Source: Parvibaculum indicum (GTDB lineage: Bacteria > Pseudomonadota > Alphaproteobacteria > Parvibaculales > Parvibaculaceae). From it: 64,000 nt of DNA. Shown here in pieces: positions 40,444-49,378 of this stretch. A model generated the notes under the pieces. The model worked only from the letters and a program-made list of their open reading frames with translations, was not told the origin of the DNA and made no database searches. The position numbers and the translations under genes are program-made. The stretch spans positions 1 to 64,000 of the forward strand of contig NZ_JAASQO010000004.1 in NCBI RefSeq assembly GCF_011762095.1, in the 5' to 3' direction. Every line of letters begins with the position of its first letter. Within the stretch, counting starts at the first letter, position 1.

Positions 40444-41361
40444 TCACGCCGCCGGGCGCCGTTTTTGCCGTTGCCGGGGCGGGGGCGTGCCCGCCGCCGC
40501 CATTTCGCGCGTGAGTGCAAGGAGTTCGCTCATGGAGCGGGTTTCGGGCATGTCGCGCCGCCGGATGAAGAAGGTGGGCGCATGCGCATAGCGCGGTCCC
40601 GGCGGCGTGATCGTGATGTCCGCCGCATAGACGGAGGCGCGCGCCGCCGCTTCCGGCACCAGGCTCCGGCCGAGCCCCGCCGCCACGCAGCCGACGATCG
40701 CGTCGAGCGAGCCGAATTCCATGATCTCCGGCGCGCCGCCTTCCGCTTCGGCGATCCAATCCTCCGCCATCTGACGATATGAACAGCCATGGCCGAAGAC
40801 GAGCAGCGTGTCGTCCTGCCGCGCGCCGCCGGCCGGTTCGATGAGCACCATGCTCTCCTCGAAGGCGGGGACGGCCTCGATCCCGTCGGGCCAGGGCGCG
40901 CCCTCGCGGGCGCTGGAGACGAAGGCGCCGTCGATCCGCCGTTCCAGCACGGCCTCGGCAAGCATCTGCGAATTGCCCGTCATCAGCGAGAGGGCGAGGC
41001 CGGGCAGCTTTTCCTTCAGCCGCGCGATGAGCCCCGGCATGCGGATCGCCGCCGCCGTTTCCATCGCGCCGAGCCGCAAGGGCGCGTTCATGCCGTCGGC
41101 TTCCTGCACGGCGTGGCGGGCCCGCGTCAGCAGATCGTCATTCTGTTCGGCAAAGGGCAGCAGCGCCTCGCCCGCCCGGGTCAGCTTCATGCCCCGGCTG
41201 TGGCGGAAGAAGAGCGGCGTCCCCAACCGCGCCTCCATCTGGCGGATGCGCGTCGTCACATTGGAGGGGACGCAGTTCAGCTCCGCCGCGGCGCCCGCGA
41301 TCGTGCCCGTCGCGGCCACGGCCCTGAAAAAGCGAAGGTCTGTGCTGTCCATATGGATCAT
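40444..41361 (-). CDS. LysR-family transcriptional regulator
   Basis: 305 aa; a second ATG three codons in (41352) may be the true start, giving MDSTDLRFFRAVAATG. The winged helix spans residues 5-65 (TIAGAAAELNCVPSNVTTRIRQMEARLG, LFFRHSRGMKLTRAGE). The periplasmic-binding-protein-like effector domain follows (NAPLRLGAMETAAAIRMP, DGAFVSS). It is divergent from the YbfB/YjiJ transporter gene with a 94-base gap, the usual layout for a LysR activator and its target. The inducer is unknown. Confidence 0.93.
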   Translation of the reverse strand: MIHMDSTDLRFFRAVAATGTIAGAAAELNCVPSNVTTRIRQMEARLGTPLFFRHSRGMKLTRAGEALLPFAEQNDDLLTRARHAVQEADGMNAPLRLGAMETAAAIRMPGLIARLKEKLPGLALSLMTGNSQMLAEAVLERRIDGAFVSSAREGAPWPDGIEAVPAFEESMVLIEPAGGARQDDTLLVFGHGCSYRQMAEDWIAEAEGGAPEIMEFGSLDAIVGCVAAGLGRSLVPEAAARASVYAADITITPPGPRYAHAPTFFIRRRDMPETRSMSELLALTREMAAAGTPPPRQRQKRRPAA

Positions 41362-41455
41362 TTTAAGAGAATGCTTTACTCAAAACAATTCAATTTTAAT
41401 GATGCCTCCCTTTCCCTATCTCTCCAGCCGAGACGAATGAAGAGGAGGCCGGCCA

Positions 41456-42709
41456 ATGGCGCGGACCGACATCATGGAAGAAAAGGCGCGCAGCCACTGG
41501 CCGGACCTGGCCGGGGCAGCGCTGCTGCTCGCAGTCGCCATGGGCATCGGGCGGTTCGCCTTCACGCCCATCCTGCCGGACATGACGGCGGCGGGCGTGC
41601 TCGATACCGGCGCGGCGGGGCTCGTCGCGGCGGCCAATTTCGTCGGCTATCTCGTCGGCGCGCTTTCCACCGGCCCGGTTGAGCGGCGGGTCGGCGCGGG
41701 GCCCGTGCTGGCGCTCTCCGTCGGGCTGACCGTCATTCTCTGCCTTGCCATGGGCTGGGCGCAGGCGCCGCTTTCCTGGTGGCTGGCAGTGCGTTTTCTC
41801 GCCGGCGTCGCCAGCGGCTGGGTTCTCGTCACCATCTCCGCCGTTCTTTTCGAGCGGCTGGCCGCGCGCGATGCCGGTCATCTCGCCGGGCTCGCTTTCG
41901 GCGGCGTCGGCATCGGCATGATGTTGTCGGCGGTCTATGTGCGCGAGGCCGGGCCGGGCGGGGTAGGATTGGGATGGATAGGGCAGGGATGGATAGGACA
42001 AGGCTGGGCCGGGGAGTGGATCGGCATGGGCGTTCTCGCCGCCATCCTCTCCCTGCCGGGCTTGCTGATGCTGGGCCGCGTGCCGCCCTTTCCGCCGCGC
42101 GGCGCTCATCCGCATGGCGATACGCATGAAACCGACCGGACGGGCTTCCGCCTGCTCGCCGCCGCCTATTTCCTGGAAGGGCTCGGCTATATCGTCACCG
42201 GCACCTTCATGGTCGCGGTCTTTCGGGCGTCCCCCGCGCTTTCCGCCTATGCCGACAATATCTGGCTCATCGCGGGCGCGGCGGCGGTGCCGTCCTGCCT
42301 CATCTGGACGCTTCTGGCCGCGCGGGCGGGGTTTGCCCGGGCGCTGATCGCGGCGCTTCTTCTGCAATCGCTCGGCATTCTGCTGCCCGTCGTGACGGGC
42401 AACGGCATCGCGGCCATCGCTTCCGCCATTCTCTTCGGCGGCACCTTCATGGGCATTGCCACGCTTGCCGTCGGCTTCGGGCGTCAATTGGCCCCGCATG
42501 ACGCCGCCCGCGCCATCGGCATGCTCACCGCCGCTTTCGGTGTCGGCCAGGTCGCAGGCCCGCTGGCGGGCGGCTGGCTGGCGCAGGCGAGCGGCGGCTT
42601 CGCCTTGCCCCTCATGGCCGCCTCCGGCACGGTCGCGTTCGCCGCTCTCCTGCTTCTGCCCCTTTGCGAATTCTGCTATATGCAGAATCGCGAAGGAGGG
42701 GGCCTGTAG
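41456..42709 (+). CDS. YbfB/YjiJ-family MFS transporter
   Basis: 417 aa, about 12 transmembrane helices. The family N-terminus AVAMGIGRFAFTPILPDM (26-43) and GLVAAANFVGYLVGAL (55-70) are diagnostic. GAGGAGG precedes the ATG. The loop at 172-188 contains a 15-bp tandem repeat (GWIGQ-GWIGQ-GWAGE). The stop codon TAG lies inside the 5' end of the following tRNA gene (overlap 42700-42709), and the protein's last residues (REGGGL) are encoded by tRNA and pre-tRNA sequence. The substrate is unknown. Probably controlled by the divergent LysR regulator. Confidence 0.9.
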   Translation: MARTDIMEEKARSHWPDLAGAALLLAVAMGIGRFAFTPILPDMTAAGVLDTGAAGLVAAANFVGYLVGALSTGPVERRVGAGPVLALSVGLTVILCLAMGWAQAPLSWWLAVRFLAGVASGWVLVTISAVLFERLAARDAGHLAGLAFGGVGIGMMLSAVYVREAGPGGVGLGWIGQGWIGQGWAGEWIGMGVLAAILSLPGLLMLGRVPPFPPRGAHPHGDTHETDRTGFRLLAAAYFLEGLGYIVTGTFMVAVFRASPALSAYADNIWLIAGAAAVPSCLIWTLLAARAGFARALIAALLLQSLGILLPVVTGNGIAAIASAILFGGTFMGIATLAVGFGRQLAPHDAARAIGMLTAAFGVGQVAGPLAGGWLAQASGGFALPLMAASGTVAFAALLLLPLCEFCYMQNREGGGL

Positions 42710-42776
42710 CTCAGTTGGTTAGAGCGAACCGCTCATAACGGTTTGGTCGCAGGTTCGAGTCCTGCCGGGCCCACCA
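42700..42776 (+). tRNA. tRNA with CAU anticodon, probably tRNA-Ile2 (lysidine type)
   Basis: A 77-nt cloverleaf: 7-bp acceptor (GGGCCTG / CGGGCCC with one G-U), D-arm GCTCAGTTGGTTAGAGC, anticodon stem AACCG / CGGTT around CTCATAA, T-arm GCAGGTTCGAGTCCTGC, and encoded CCA. CAU is read as Met by simple rules. However, C4-G69, C5-G68 and the TTGGTCGC region resemble isoleucine-2 tRNAs modified by TilS, so Ile2 is preferred. Its first ten bases overlap the end of the upstream transporter gene. Confidence 0.95.
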
Positions 42777-42867
42777 CCCTTCGCCCTGACGGGCTTCGGG
42801 TGGCTTACGCCACCCGGAGACGGAAGGGGGAGGGCCCCGCATTGTAGTTCTCGGAACTTCCCGGCCT

Positions 42868-43914
42868 TTAGAACTTCAGCGAAACCGTCGCCGAGATGCC
42901 ATAGGCGTCGTAGTCCTTGCGGAAGGCTTCCGTGGTGGCTTCGACGCGGAAGTTCACATTGCGGCCCGCGGCGCCGTCCACGCCTGCGCCGAAGGTGGTG
43001 CCGAAATCGTCTTGCGAGACGGTGGCGCCGCTGGTCAGCACCACATCCGAGCTCTTGTTCACGTCGAATTCCGCGCGCGCCGAAAGATAGGGCGTCACAT
43101 GGCCGAAGCTTGTCGGGATTTCATAGCCCGCCTTGCCGCCGACGCGGATCTGGCCGAGATGCCGCTTCGATTCAGCCACGGTCAGCGCGCCCACGCCGCT
43201 TTCGGTATAGGCGTCCTGCGTTTCCGATACGTAGAAATAGCCGAGCGTTTCCGACAGCCGCCATGCGTCGACATTCTGTTCGGCGACGAGGTTCGCCGCG
43301 CCGAACCAGCGCTTGCCGTCGGTGCTGCCGGTCGCGCTCACCGAATGGGCGACGTCGTAATCCGCCCAGCTCCGGCCGACCGTCGCGTTGAAACTCAGCA
43401 TGTCGTCGATGCGGTAGGAGAGATAGGGCGCGATCGTCCACACATTCCCCTTCAGCGTGCCGCTATTGTATTTCGTGTCGATGCGGATGCGCTCATAGCC
43501 GCCGGCAAGGCCCAGCGTCAGGCTGTCCGTCAGCGCAAGGTCATAGCCGAGCACGGCATTGTAGATGTCGCCGTCGTAATTCGCGCCCGCATGGCTGTCG
43601 TCGACACGCATCGCACCGGCGTTGAACCAGAGCGTGCCCACCGCCGCCGCGCCGCCGCCCGCCGCGACGCCCGTCATGGGGGCCGCGCTGGTCTGCGTGC
43701 CGGTGCCGCCCGTGCTGCCCGCCAGATGGTTGGCGATGAAGCCGGCAATCTGCCCGGCGGAGGCGAGGCCCGTGCCGTCCTGGACGACAGAGCTGGAGCT
43801 GTCCGTTTTCGTCGGTGCCGGGGTGGCATCGGCGCGGGCTGCGAAGCCGGTCACAAGCAGTCCCATCGCCGCGGACGCCATCAGCGCGCCGCGCGTTACA
43901 TGCACGTATTTCAT
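42868..43914 (-). CDS. Autotransporter-type outer-membrane beta-barrel protein
   Basis: 348 aa from ATG 43914. A signal peptide (to about residue 30, ending AARADA) is followed by a Ser/Thr/Gly/Ala-rich stretch. About 240 residues of alternating aromatic/polar beta strands follow, for example WTIAPYLSYRIDDMLSFNATVG and VTPYLSARAEFDV. The terminal residue is Phe (TVSLKF), the outer-membrane assembly signature. The barrel resembles autotransporter translocator domains, but the passenger is very short, so it may act simply as a small porin or adhesin-like barrel. Confidence 0.85.
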   Translation of the reverse strand: MKYVHVTRGALMASAAMGLLVTGFAARADATPAPTKTDSSSSVVQDGTGLASAGQIAGFIANHLAGSTGGTGTQTSAAPMTGVAAGGGAAAVGTLWFNAGAMRVDDSHAGANYDGDIYNAVLGYDLALTDSLTLGLAGGYERIRIDTKYNSGTLKGNVWTIAPYLSYRIDDMLSFNATVGRSWADYDVAHSVSATGSTDGKRWFGAANLVAEQNVDAWRLSETLGYFYVSETQDAYTESGVGALTVAESKRHLGQIRVGGKAGYEIPTSFGHVTPYLSARAEFDVNKSSDVVLTSGATVSQDDFGTTFGAGVDGAAGRNVNFRVEATTEAFRKDYDAYGISATVSLKF

Positions 43915-44130
43915 TGTTCTGGTTTCCCCCAAAAAGAACGTCAAGGTTCCGGCGCGCGCGCCGGAATCGTCATAATGCCGTACATTAACATGGTTCCCCC
44001 GGGCCTGGTGTTTCTTTGGCGGAATTCGGTGCCGGGAAATAGCGGTTTCAGCGGCCGCCGCCCGTGTCGCGCAGTTGATGCTCCATGCGGCAGGGCCCAT
44101 CATGTCCCTTCACACGTGTACCGGAGTTCC

Positions 44131-44907
44131 ATGATGACGGGTTTGCCCATTGCCGAGCGCTGGTTCGAGATCGAACGCATCGACGACGACATTACGCTTT
44201 TGTGGGAGCCGCATGTCGTGCCGCTCATGCGCTGCAATATCTGGCATGTGCGGGGCCGCGACCGCGACCTGATGATCGACACCGGCATGGGCGTCGCCAG
44301 CCTGCGCGACGCGGCGGTCCATCTCCTCGACAAGAAGGTCACCGCCGTCGCCACCCATACCCATATCGACCATGTCGGCGGGCATCACGAATTCGACGAC
44401 AATCTGGTGCATGAGCTGGAGGCGGACGAGCTCCGCTCGCCGCGCGATCGCGGCACGCTGCGCCTGGCGGAAATGAATCCCGCCTATGTCGAGAGCCTGC
44501 GCCGCGCGGGCTACGAGCTCGACAGCGATCTCATCACGGCGCTGCCATACGAAGGCTATGACATCGACGCTTATGAGCTGAAGGGCGCGGTCGTCACCGA
44601 GATCGTGGCCGAGGGCGACATCGTCGATCTCGGCGACCGGCATTTCGAGGTGCTGCACCTGCCGGGCCATTCGCCGGGCAGTATCGGCCTCTGGGAAGAG
44701 GCCACGGGCACGCTCTTTTCCGGCGATGCCGTTTATGACGGGCCGCTGCTCGACGAGATCGAGGGCGCCGATATCGGGCTCTATCTCCGCACCATGAAGC
44801 GCCTGCGCGAGCTGCCCGTGAATGTCGTCCATGCGGGCCACGACCCGAGTTTCGGCCGCGAGCGGATGGTCGAGCTGGCCGACGCCTATCTCGCGCGGCG
44901 GGGCTGA
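44131..44907 (+). CDS. Metallo-beta-lactamase-fold hydrolase
   Basis: 258 aa from ATG 44131 (CGGAG upstream). The metal-binding motif H76-x-H78-x-D80-H81 (THTHIDHVGG) is intact. The downstream histidine in LHLPGHSPGSIGL, the bridging Asp in LFSGDAVYD and the last histidine in VVHAGHDPSF are also present. The family covers thiolesterases, lactonases and other hydrolases with a binuclear zinc or iron site. No signal peptide, so cytoplasmic. The substrate is not deducible. Confidence 0.9.
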   Translation: MMTGLPIAERWFEIERIDDDITLLWEPHVVPLMRCNIWHVRGRDRDLMIDTGMGVASLRDAAVHLLDKKVTAVATHTHIDHVGGHHEFDDNLVHELEADELRSPRDRGTLRLAEMNPAYVESLRRAGYELDSDLITALPYEGYDIDAYELKGAVVTEIVAEGDIVDLGDRHFEVLHLPGHSPGSIGLWEEATGTLFSGDAVYDGPLLDEIEGADIGLYLRTMKRLRELPVNVVHAGHDPSFGRERMVELADAYLARRG

Positions 44908-44970
44908 GCTTCCCGTCGCCCTTGCCGCCAGCTAGGCTCGTTTTCCGATTCATCTGCGGAGAGGGACAGG

Positions 44971-45996
44971 ATGACGCTTCGTGTGGTCGAGGTGACGGCG
45001 CCGGAGGGCTATGCCGACACGCTGAAGGCGCTGGCCGAGCAGCAGGAGGCCGACGACATATTCGTCGGTCTGGACGGGAGCGTGGAGGACAAGCGCTGCC
45101 TCGTGCGGATCGTCTGCGAGACGAAACAGGTTCAGGCCTTCACCGACGCCGTGCAGCAGGCCGTGGGGCGGGGGGAGGACTGGCGCGCCACCGTGCTGCC
45201 GGTCGAGGCCATGGTGCCCCAGCCCGAGCGCGAAACGGCGGCGCGGCGCAGCGCCTTCACGGGCGGCACGGCCAGCCGCGAGGAAATTTATGACGAGGTG
45301 GCGCGCGGCGCGGAGCCCGACAGCACCTTCTTCATTCTCGTCATCCTGTCGGCCATCGTGGCCGCCATCGGGCTGCTCGACGACAATCTGGCCGTCGTCA
45401 TCGGCGCCATGGTGATCGCGCCGCTGCTCGGGCCCAATCTCGCCTTTGCGCTGGCCACCGCGCTGGGCGACCGCGATCTCATGATCCGCTCCATGGTGAG
45501 CAATCTGGCCGGCATTTCCGTCACGCTGATGGTGGGCGCGGCGACCGCCATGGTGTGGACGGGCGGGTTTACCGCGCATCAGCTCGTCAGCCGCACCATG
45601 ACCGGCTATGACGCCGTGGCGCTGGCGCTGGCTTCGGGCGCGGCGGCGGTGCTGTCGCTCATCACGGGGCTGTCGAGCGCGCTGGTCGGCGTCATGGTCG
45701 CCGTGGCGCTGATGCCGCCCGCGGTGACGGCGGGCATCATGCTGGGCGCGGGCGATCTCTCAGGCGCGCTCGGCGCCTTCGTGCTGCTCGGCGTCAATGT
45801 GGTTTGCGTCAATCTCGCCGCGCAGGCGGTCTTCGTCGCCAAGGGCATCAAGCCGCGCACCTGGTGGGAGCAAAGGGCGTCGCGCGCCTCCGTCGTTACC
45901 AATTTCGTCATGTGGGGCGTGCTGCTCGCCGCGCTTGTCGTGGCGATCTGGTGGCTCAAGCTGCCGCTCCCCAGCGTCGAGGCGCCCGGGTTCTGA
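44971..45996 (+). CDS. TIGR00341/DUF389 membrane protein
   Basis: 341 aa. An N-terminal soluble domain of about 100 residues (LRVVEVTAPEGYADTLKALAEQQ) is followed by six or so transmembrane helices. The hallmark DUF389 core is LDDNLAVVIGAMVIAPLLGPNLAFALATALGD in two parts, then GLSSALVGVMVAVALMPPAVTAGIMLG. Function is not established. It follows the MBL gene after 63 bases and may share its transcript. Confidence 0.9.
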   Translation: MTLRVVEVTAPEGYADTLKALAEQQEADDIFVGLDGSVEDKRCLVRIVCETKQVQAFTDAVQQAVGRGEDWRATVLPVEAMVPQPERETAARRSAFTGGTASREEIYDEVARGAEPDSTFFILVILSAIVAAIGLLDDNLAVVIGAMVIAPLLGPNLAFALATALGDRDLMIRSMVSNLAGISVTLMVGAATAMVWTGGFTAHQLVSRTMTGYDAVALALASGAAAVLSLITGLSSALVGVMVAVALMPPAVTAGIMLGAGDLSGALGAFVLLGVNVVCVNLAAQAVFVAKGIKPRTWWEQRASRASVVTNFVMWGVLLAALVVAIWWLKLPLPSVEAPGF

Positions 45997-46004
45997 GGTA
46001 AGCC

Positions 46005-46145
46005 GTCATTGCGAACGCAAGGCTGCTTCGAGACGCGGCTTTGCCGCTCCTCGGCATGAGGAAATCGGGAATACGGCCTCATCCTGAGGAGGGCCGCAAG
46101 GCCCGTCTCGAAGGATGGATTGCGTCGCTTTCGCTCGAAATGACG
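46005..46145. repeat. Nested palindromes: family A copy 2 inside family B copy 4
   Basis: The outer arms GTCATTGCGAACGCAA (46005-46020) and TTTCGCTCGAAATGACG (to 46145) belong to family B. Between them, 46024-46116 is a family A repeat (TGCTTCGAGACGCGGC ... GCCCGTCTCGAAGGA). The structure looks like one repeat inserted in the loop of another. Confidence 0.82.
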
Positions 46146-46156
46146 ATCCGACGTCT

Positions 46157-47008
46157 TTAATCCGCGGCTTGCGCGAAGGCCGCGCCCATGCCGCCGGGAT
46201 TGTTGGCCTTCGCCGCCTGCCGGGCGAGCACGATGCCCGCCACCGCCACGCCGACCGAGACCAGCGAGATGACGATGGTCGCCAGCGCGTTGATCTCCGG
46301 GTTGAGACCGAGGCGCACCTTGGAAAAGATCACCATGGGCAGGGTGGAGGAGGACGGGCCGCTCACGAAGCTCGCAATGACGAGATCGTCGAAGGACATG
46401 ATGAAGGACAGGAGCCAGCCCGCGATCACCGAGGGCATGATGAGCGGCAGCGTCACCGTGCGGAAGACCGTGACGGGCCCCGCGCCGAGGTCGATCGCGG
46501 CTTCCTCATAGGAGCGGTCGAGGCTCGACAGCCGCGCCTGCACGATGACGGAGACATAGGCGGCGGAGAAGGTGACATGCGCGATGATGATCGTCAGCAT
46601 GCCGCGTCCTTCCGGAAAGCCGATGACGGCGCTCATCGACACGAAGAGCAGCAGCAGCGACAGGCCGAGAATGACGTCCGGCATGACGAGCGGGGCCGCG
46701 ATCATCCAGGTCATCATGGTGCGGCCCAGAAACTTGCCGAAGCGCACCAGCGTGATCGCCGCGAGCGTGCCGATGACGATGGCGATGGTGGAGTTGATCG
46801 CGGCGATCTTCAGGCTCAGCCAGGCCGCGTCGAGGATCTGTTCGTCCCGCAGCAGCGCGGCATACCATTTGGTGGAAAAGCCCGCCCAGACCGTCACGAG
46901 TTTCGACTCGTTGAAGGAATAGAGCATGAGCAGCAGCACGGGCGCATAGAGGAAGACGAAGCCCAGCAACATCATGATCTTGACGAAGAGGGAGTTGCCC
47001 TTGGTCAT
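46157..47008 (-). CDS. potI: Putrescine/spermidine ABC transporter permease (PotI type)
   Basis: 283 aa, six predicted membrane helices. The EAA loop that contacts the ATPase is EEAAIDLGAGPVTVFRTVTLPLIMPSVIAG (about 158-187). FVYAPVLLLMLYSFNES near the N-terminus and SFDDLVIASFVSGPSSSTLPM are typical of PotI/PotC. It forms the inner-membrane channel with PotH, whose stop lies 4 bases upstream. The ATPase gene potG is not adjacent. Confidence 0.93.
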   Translation of the reverse strand: MTKGNSLFVKIMMLLGFVFLYAPVLLLMLYSFNESKLVTVWAGFSTKWYAALLRDEQILDAAWLSLKIAAINSTIAIVIGTLAAITLVRFGKFLGRTMMTWMIAAPLVMPDVILGLSLLLLFVSMSAVIGFPEGRGMLTIIIAHVTFSAAYVSVIVQARLSSLDRSYEEAAIDLGAGPVTVFRTVTLPLIMPSVIAGWLLSFIMSFDDLVIASFVSGPSSSTLPMVIFSKVRLGLNPEINALATIVISLVSVGVAVAGIVLARQAAKANNPGGMGAAFAQAAD

Positions 47009-47012
47009 GAGG

Positions 47013-47987
47013 TCAGTCCTCCCTCATCTGGAAGCGCTGGAACACCATGATCGGCACGACCAGGATGAGCAGCATCACGATGGCCACGGCGGATGCGACG
47101 GGCCATGCGGTGTTCTGGAAGAATTCGTCCCACAGCACGCGGCCGATCATCAGCGTGCTGGTGCCGCCCAGCAGCGAGGGGATGACGAATTCGCCGACGG
47201 CGGGAATGAAGACCAGCAGCGATCCGGCGATGACGCCCGGGATCGAGAGCGGGACCGTCACCGTGAAGAAGGCGCGCGTCTTGGAGGCGCCGAGATCGGC
47301 CGCGGCTTCCAGGAGCGATTTGTCCATCCGTTCCAGATTGGCGTAGAGCGGCAGCAGCATGAAGGGCAGGTAGGAATAGACGATGCCCAGATAGACCGAG
47401 AAGTCGTTATGCAGCATCGGCAGCGGGTCGCTGATGATGCCGGTCCAGATCAGGAAATTGTTCAGCAGCCCGTTATATTTCAGGATCCCCATCCAGCTAT
47501 AGACGCGCAGCAGGAACGAGGTCCAGAAGGGCAGGATGATCAGCAACAGGAAGATGTTGCGATAGCGCGGGGATGTGCGCGCGATGCCATAGGCCATCGG
47601 ATAGGCGACCAGCAGGCAGAGAAAGGTCGAGACGACCGCGATCTTCAGCGAGGTCAGATAGGCGACGGTGTAGAGCGAGTCGGACAGCAGGAATTCGTAG
47701 TTGTAGGTGTCGATATTGAAGGTCGGCCACCAGCCGCCGCCGCTCCAGTCCATCAGGTCGGTATAGGGCGGGATGCCGATGATCTGCGTGGCGAAGCTGA
47801 TCTTCAGCACGATGACGAAGGGCACCACGAAGAACAGCAGCAGCCAGGCGAAGGGAATGCCGATGACGAGCGAGCGGCCCGTCACGCCCAGCTTGCGCGC
47901 GGCGAGCGTCATGCGCCGGCCGTTCAATTGGAAAAAGCGGATAAGGCGAAGGCCGTTTGCGTCCGGCGGTGCGTTCGTGTCACTCAA
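47013..47987 (-). CDS. potH: Putrescine/spermidine ABC transporter permease (PotH type)
   Basis: 324 aa with a polar N-terminus of about 35 residues and six helices. Landmarks: WLLLFFVVPFVIVLKISFA, YPMAYGIARTSPRYRNIFLLL, VYSWMGILKYNGLLNNFLIW, and the EAA loop EAAADLGASKTRAFFTVTVPLSIPGVIAG. It pairs with PotI in the inner membrane. The gene follows potF after 93 bases that contain a hairpin, where potG would normally be. Confidence 0.94.
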   Translation of the reverse strand: MSDTNAPPDANGLRLIRFFQLNGRRMTLAARKLGVTGRSLVIGIPFAWLLLFFVVPFVIVLKISFATQIIGIPPYTDLMDWSGGGWWPTFNIDTYNYEFLLSDSLYTVAYLTSLKIAVVSTFLCLLVAYPMAYGIARTSPRYRNIFLLLIILPFWTSFLLRVYSWMGILKYNGLLNNFLIWTGIISDPLPMLHNDFSVYLGIVYSYLPFMLLPLYANLERMDKSLLEAAADLGASKTRAFFTVTVPLSIPGVIAGSLLVFIPAVGEFVIPSLLGGTSTLMIGRVLWDEFFQNTAWPVASAVAIVMLLILVVPIMVFQRFQMRED

Positions 47988-48039
47988 CGTCGATACCCGT
48001 GCTGTCGTGGCGAAAACTCATCCGGGGGGTGTGAATGTA

Positions 48040-48069
48040 AAAGGCCGGATGGGGGTCCATCCGGCCTTT
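48040..48069 (-). terminator. Hairpin between potF and potHI (weak terminator or attenuator)
   Basis: AAAGGCCGGATGG / CCATCCGGCCTTT form a 13-bp stem around four bases; on the minus strand it is followed by TTTTACATTC. Such a structure would reduce read-through and favour the periplasmic binding protein over the permeases, and could stabilise the potF mRNA end. Confidence 0.7.
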
Positions 48070-48080
48070 CATGTTTTCGG

Positions 48081-49196
48081 TTATTGACCCGTGCGGATCT
48101 TCGTCCAGGCGCGTGTCATAAGGCGCTGGAAGTTCGTGGGCGCCGTCCTTGCCACGAAGAGCTTTTCCTGCACCGCCTCGTCGGGATAGATCGAGGTGTC
48201 GTTCTTCACGTCCTCGTCGATGAACTCCTTGGAGGAGGGCACGCCGTTGGCATAGGCGACATAGTTGGTGTTGGCCGCCTCGACCTCCGGCGAAAGCATG
48301 AAGTTGATGAACTTCATCGCATTTTCCGGATGCGGCGCATCCTTCGGCACGGCGAGGTTGTCGAACCAGACCAGCGTGCCTTCCTTCGGGATCACATAGT
48401 TCACCTCGACGCCGTTCTCGGCTTCGTCGGCGCGGTCGCGGGCCTGCAGGATGTCGCCCGACCAGCCGACCACGAGGCAGGCATCGCCATTGGCGAGGTC
48501 GTTGATGTATTCCGAGGAGTTGAAGGTGCGGATATAGGGGCGGATCGCCATGAACAGATCCTGCGCCTTCTGCAGGTCCGCCTCGTCATGCGAGTTCGGA
48601 TCGAGGCCCAGATAGTTGAGCGCAATCGGGATCATGTCGCCCTGGGCGTCGAGCATTTCGACGCCGCACCCCTTGAACTGCTTCACGATTTCGGGATCGA
48701 ACACCATGTCCCAGCTGTCGGTCGGCGCGTCGGGCGCGATCTCTTCGATCTTCGCCTTGTTGTAGCCGATGCCCGTCGTGCCCCACATATAGATGGCGGC
48801 ATGTTCGTTGCCCGGGTCGGCCTGGGCGACGGTCTTCATCAGACCGGGGTCGAGAAGCTCGAAGTTCGGGATCATGCTCTTGTCGAGCTTCTGGTAAACC
48901 CCGCCCTTCACCTGGCGTTCCAGATAGGGGAACGCGGAGGGGACGACGACGTCGTAACCGGAATTGCCGGCGAGGAGTTTCGCCTCCAGCACGTCGTTGC
49001 TGTCATAGACGTCGTAGGTGACCTTGATGCCGGTCGCTTCCTCGAATTTCTGTATCGTGTCCTCGGCGATGTAGTCGGACCAGTTGTATACGTAGAGGAC
49101 CTCGTCCTCGGCGTGCACGGGGCTGGTCATCAGATTACCCGCCAAGGCGGCGGCCGCCAGCATCGGCAGCGTCTTGGTCCAGTGTCGGCCTGTCAT
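48081..49196 (-). CDS. potF: Putrescine/spermidine periplasmic binding protein (PotF/PotD type)
   Basis: 371 aa from ATG 49196 (GGAAGGAG upstream). The signal peptide ends near residue 29 (TSPVHA). The polyamine-binding protein core follows: LYVYNWSDYIAEDTIQKFEEATGIKVTYDVYDSN in segments, MWGTTGIGYN, EYINDLANGDACLVVGWSGD and a negative pocket (D, E residues) for diamine binding. NWSDYI is the classic tag of this family. It feeds PotH/PotI. potG is missing from the cluster. Confidence 0.95.
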   Translation of the reverse strand: MTGRHWTKTLPMLAAAALAGNLMTSPVHAEDEVLYVYNWSDYIAEDTIQKFEEATGIKVTYDVYDSNDVLEAKLLAGNSGYDVVVPSAFPYLERQVKGGVYQKLDKSMIPNFELLDPGLMKTVAQADPGNEHAAIYMWGTTGIGYNKAKIEEIAPDAPTDSWDMVFDPEIVKQFKGCGVEMLDAQGDMIPIALNYLGLDPNSHDEADLQKAQDLFMAIRPYIRTFNSSEYINDLANGDACLVVGWSGDILQARDRADEAENGVEVNYVIPKEGTLVWFDNLAVPKDAPHPENAMKFINFMLSPEVEAANTNYVAYANGVPSSKEFIDEDVKNDTSIYPDEAVQEKLFVARTAPTNFQRLMTRAWTKIRTGQ

Positions 49197-49378
49197 ATGG
49201 ACACTCCTTCCATTTTTAAACGAGCCTGAGAGGAAGCTGCCGCGACGGACACCCCCCTTTCGCGCCGCCATGCCGACGGCGCGAGCAAGCATTATGAGTA
49301 TGAAGGGGAATCCGTGTGTGCCAAGGGGGGAAATAGACCGCTCGGGCAGCAAATTTCGTTGCTGCACTGCGGAAGCCT

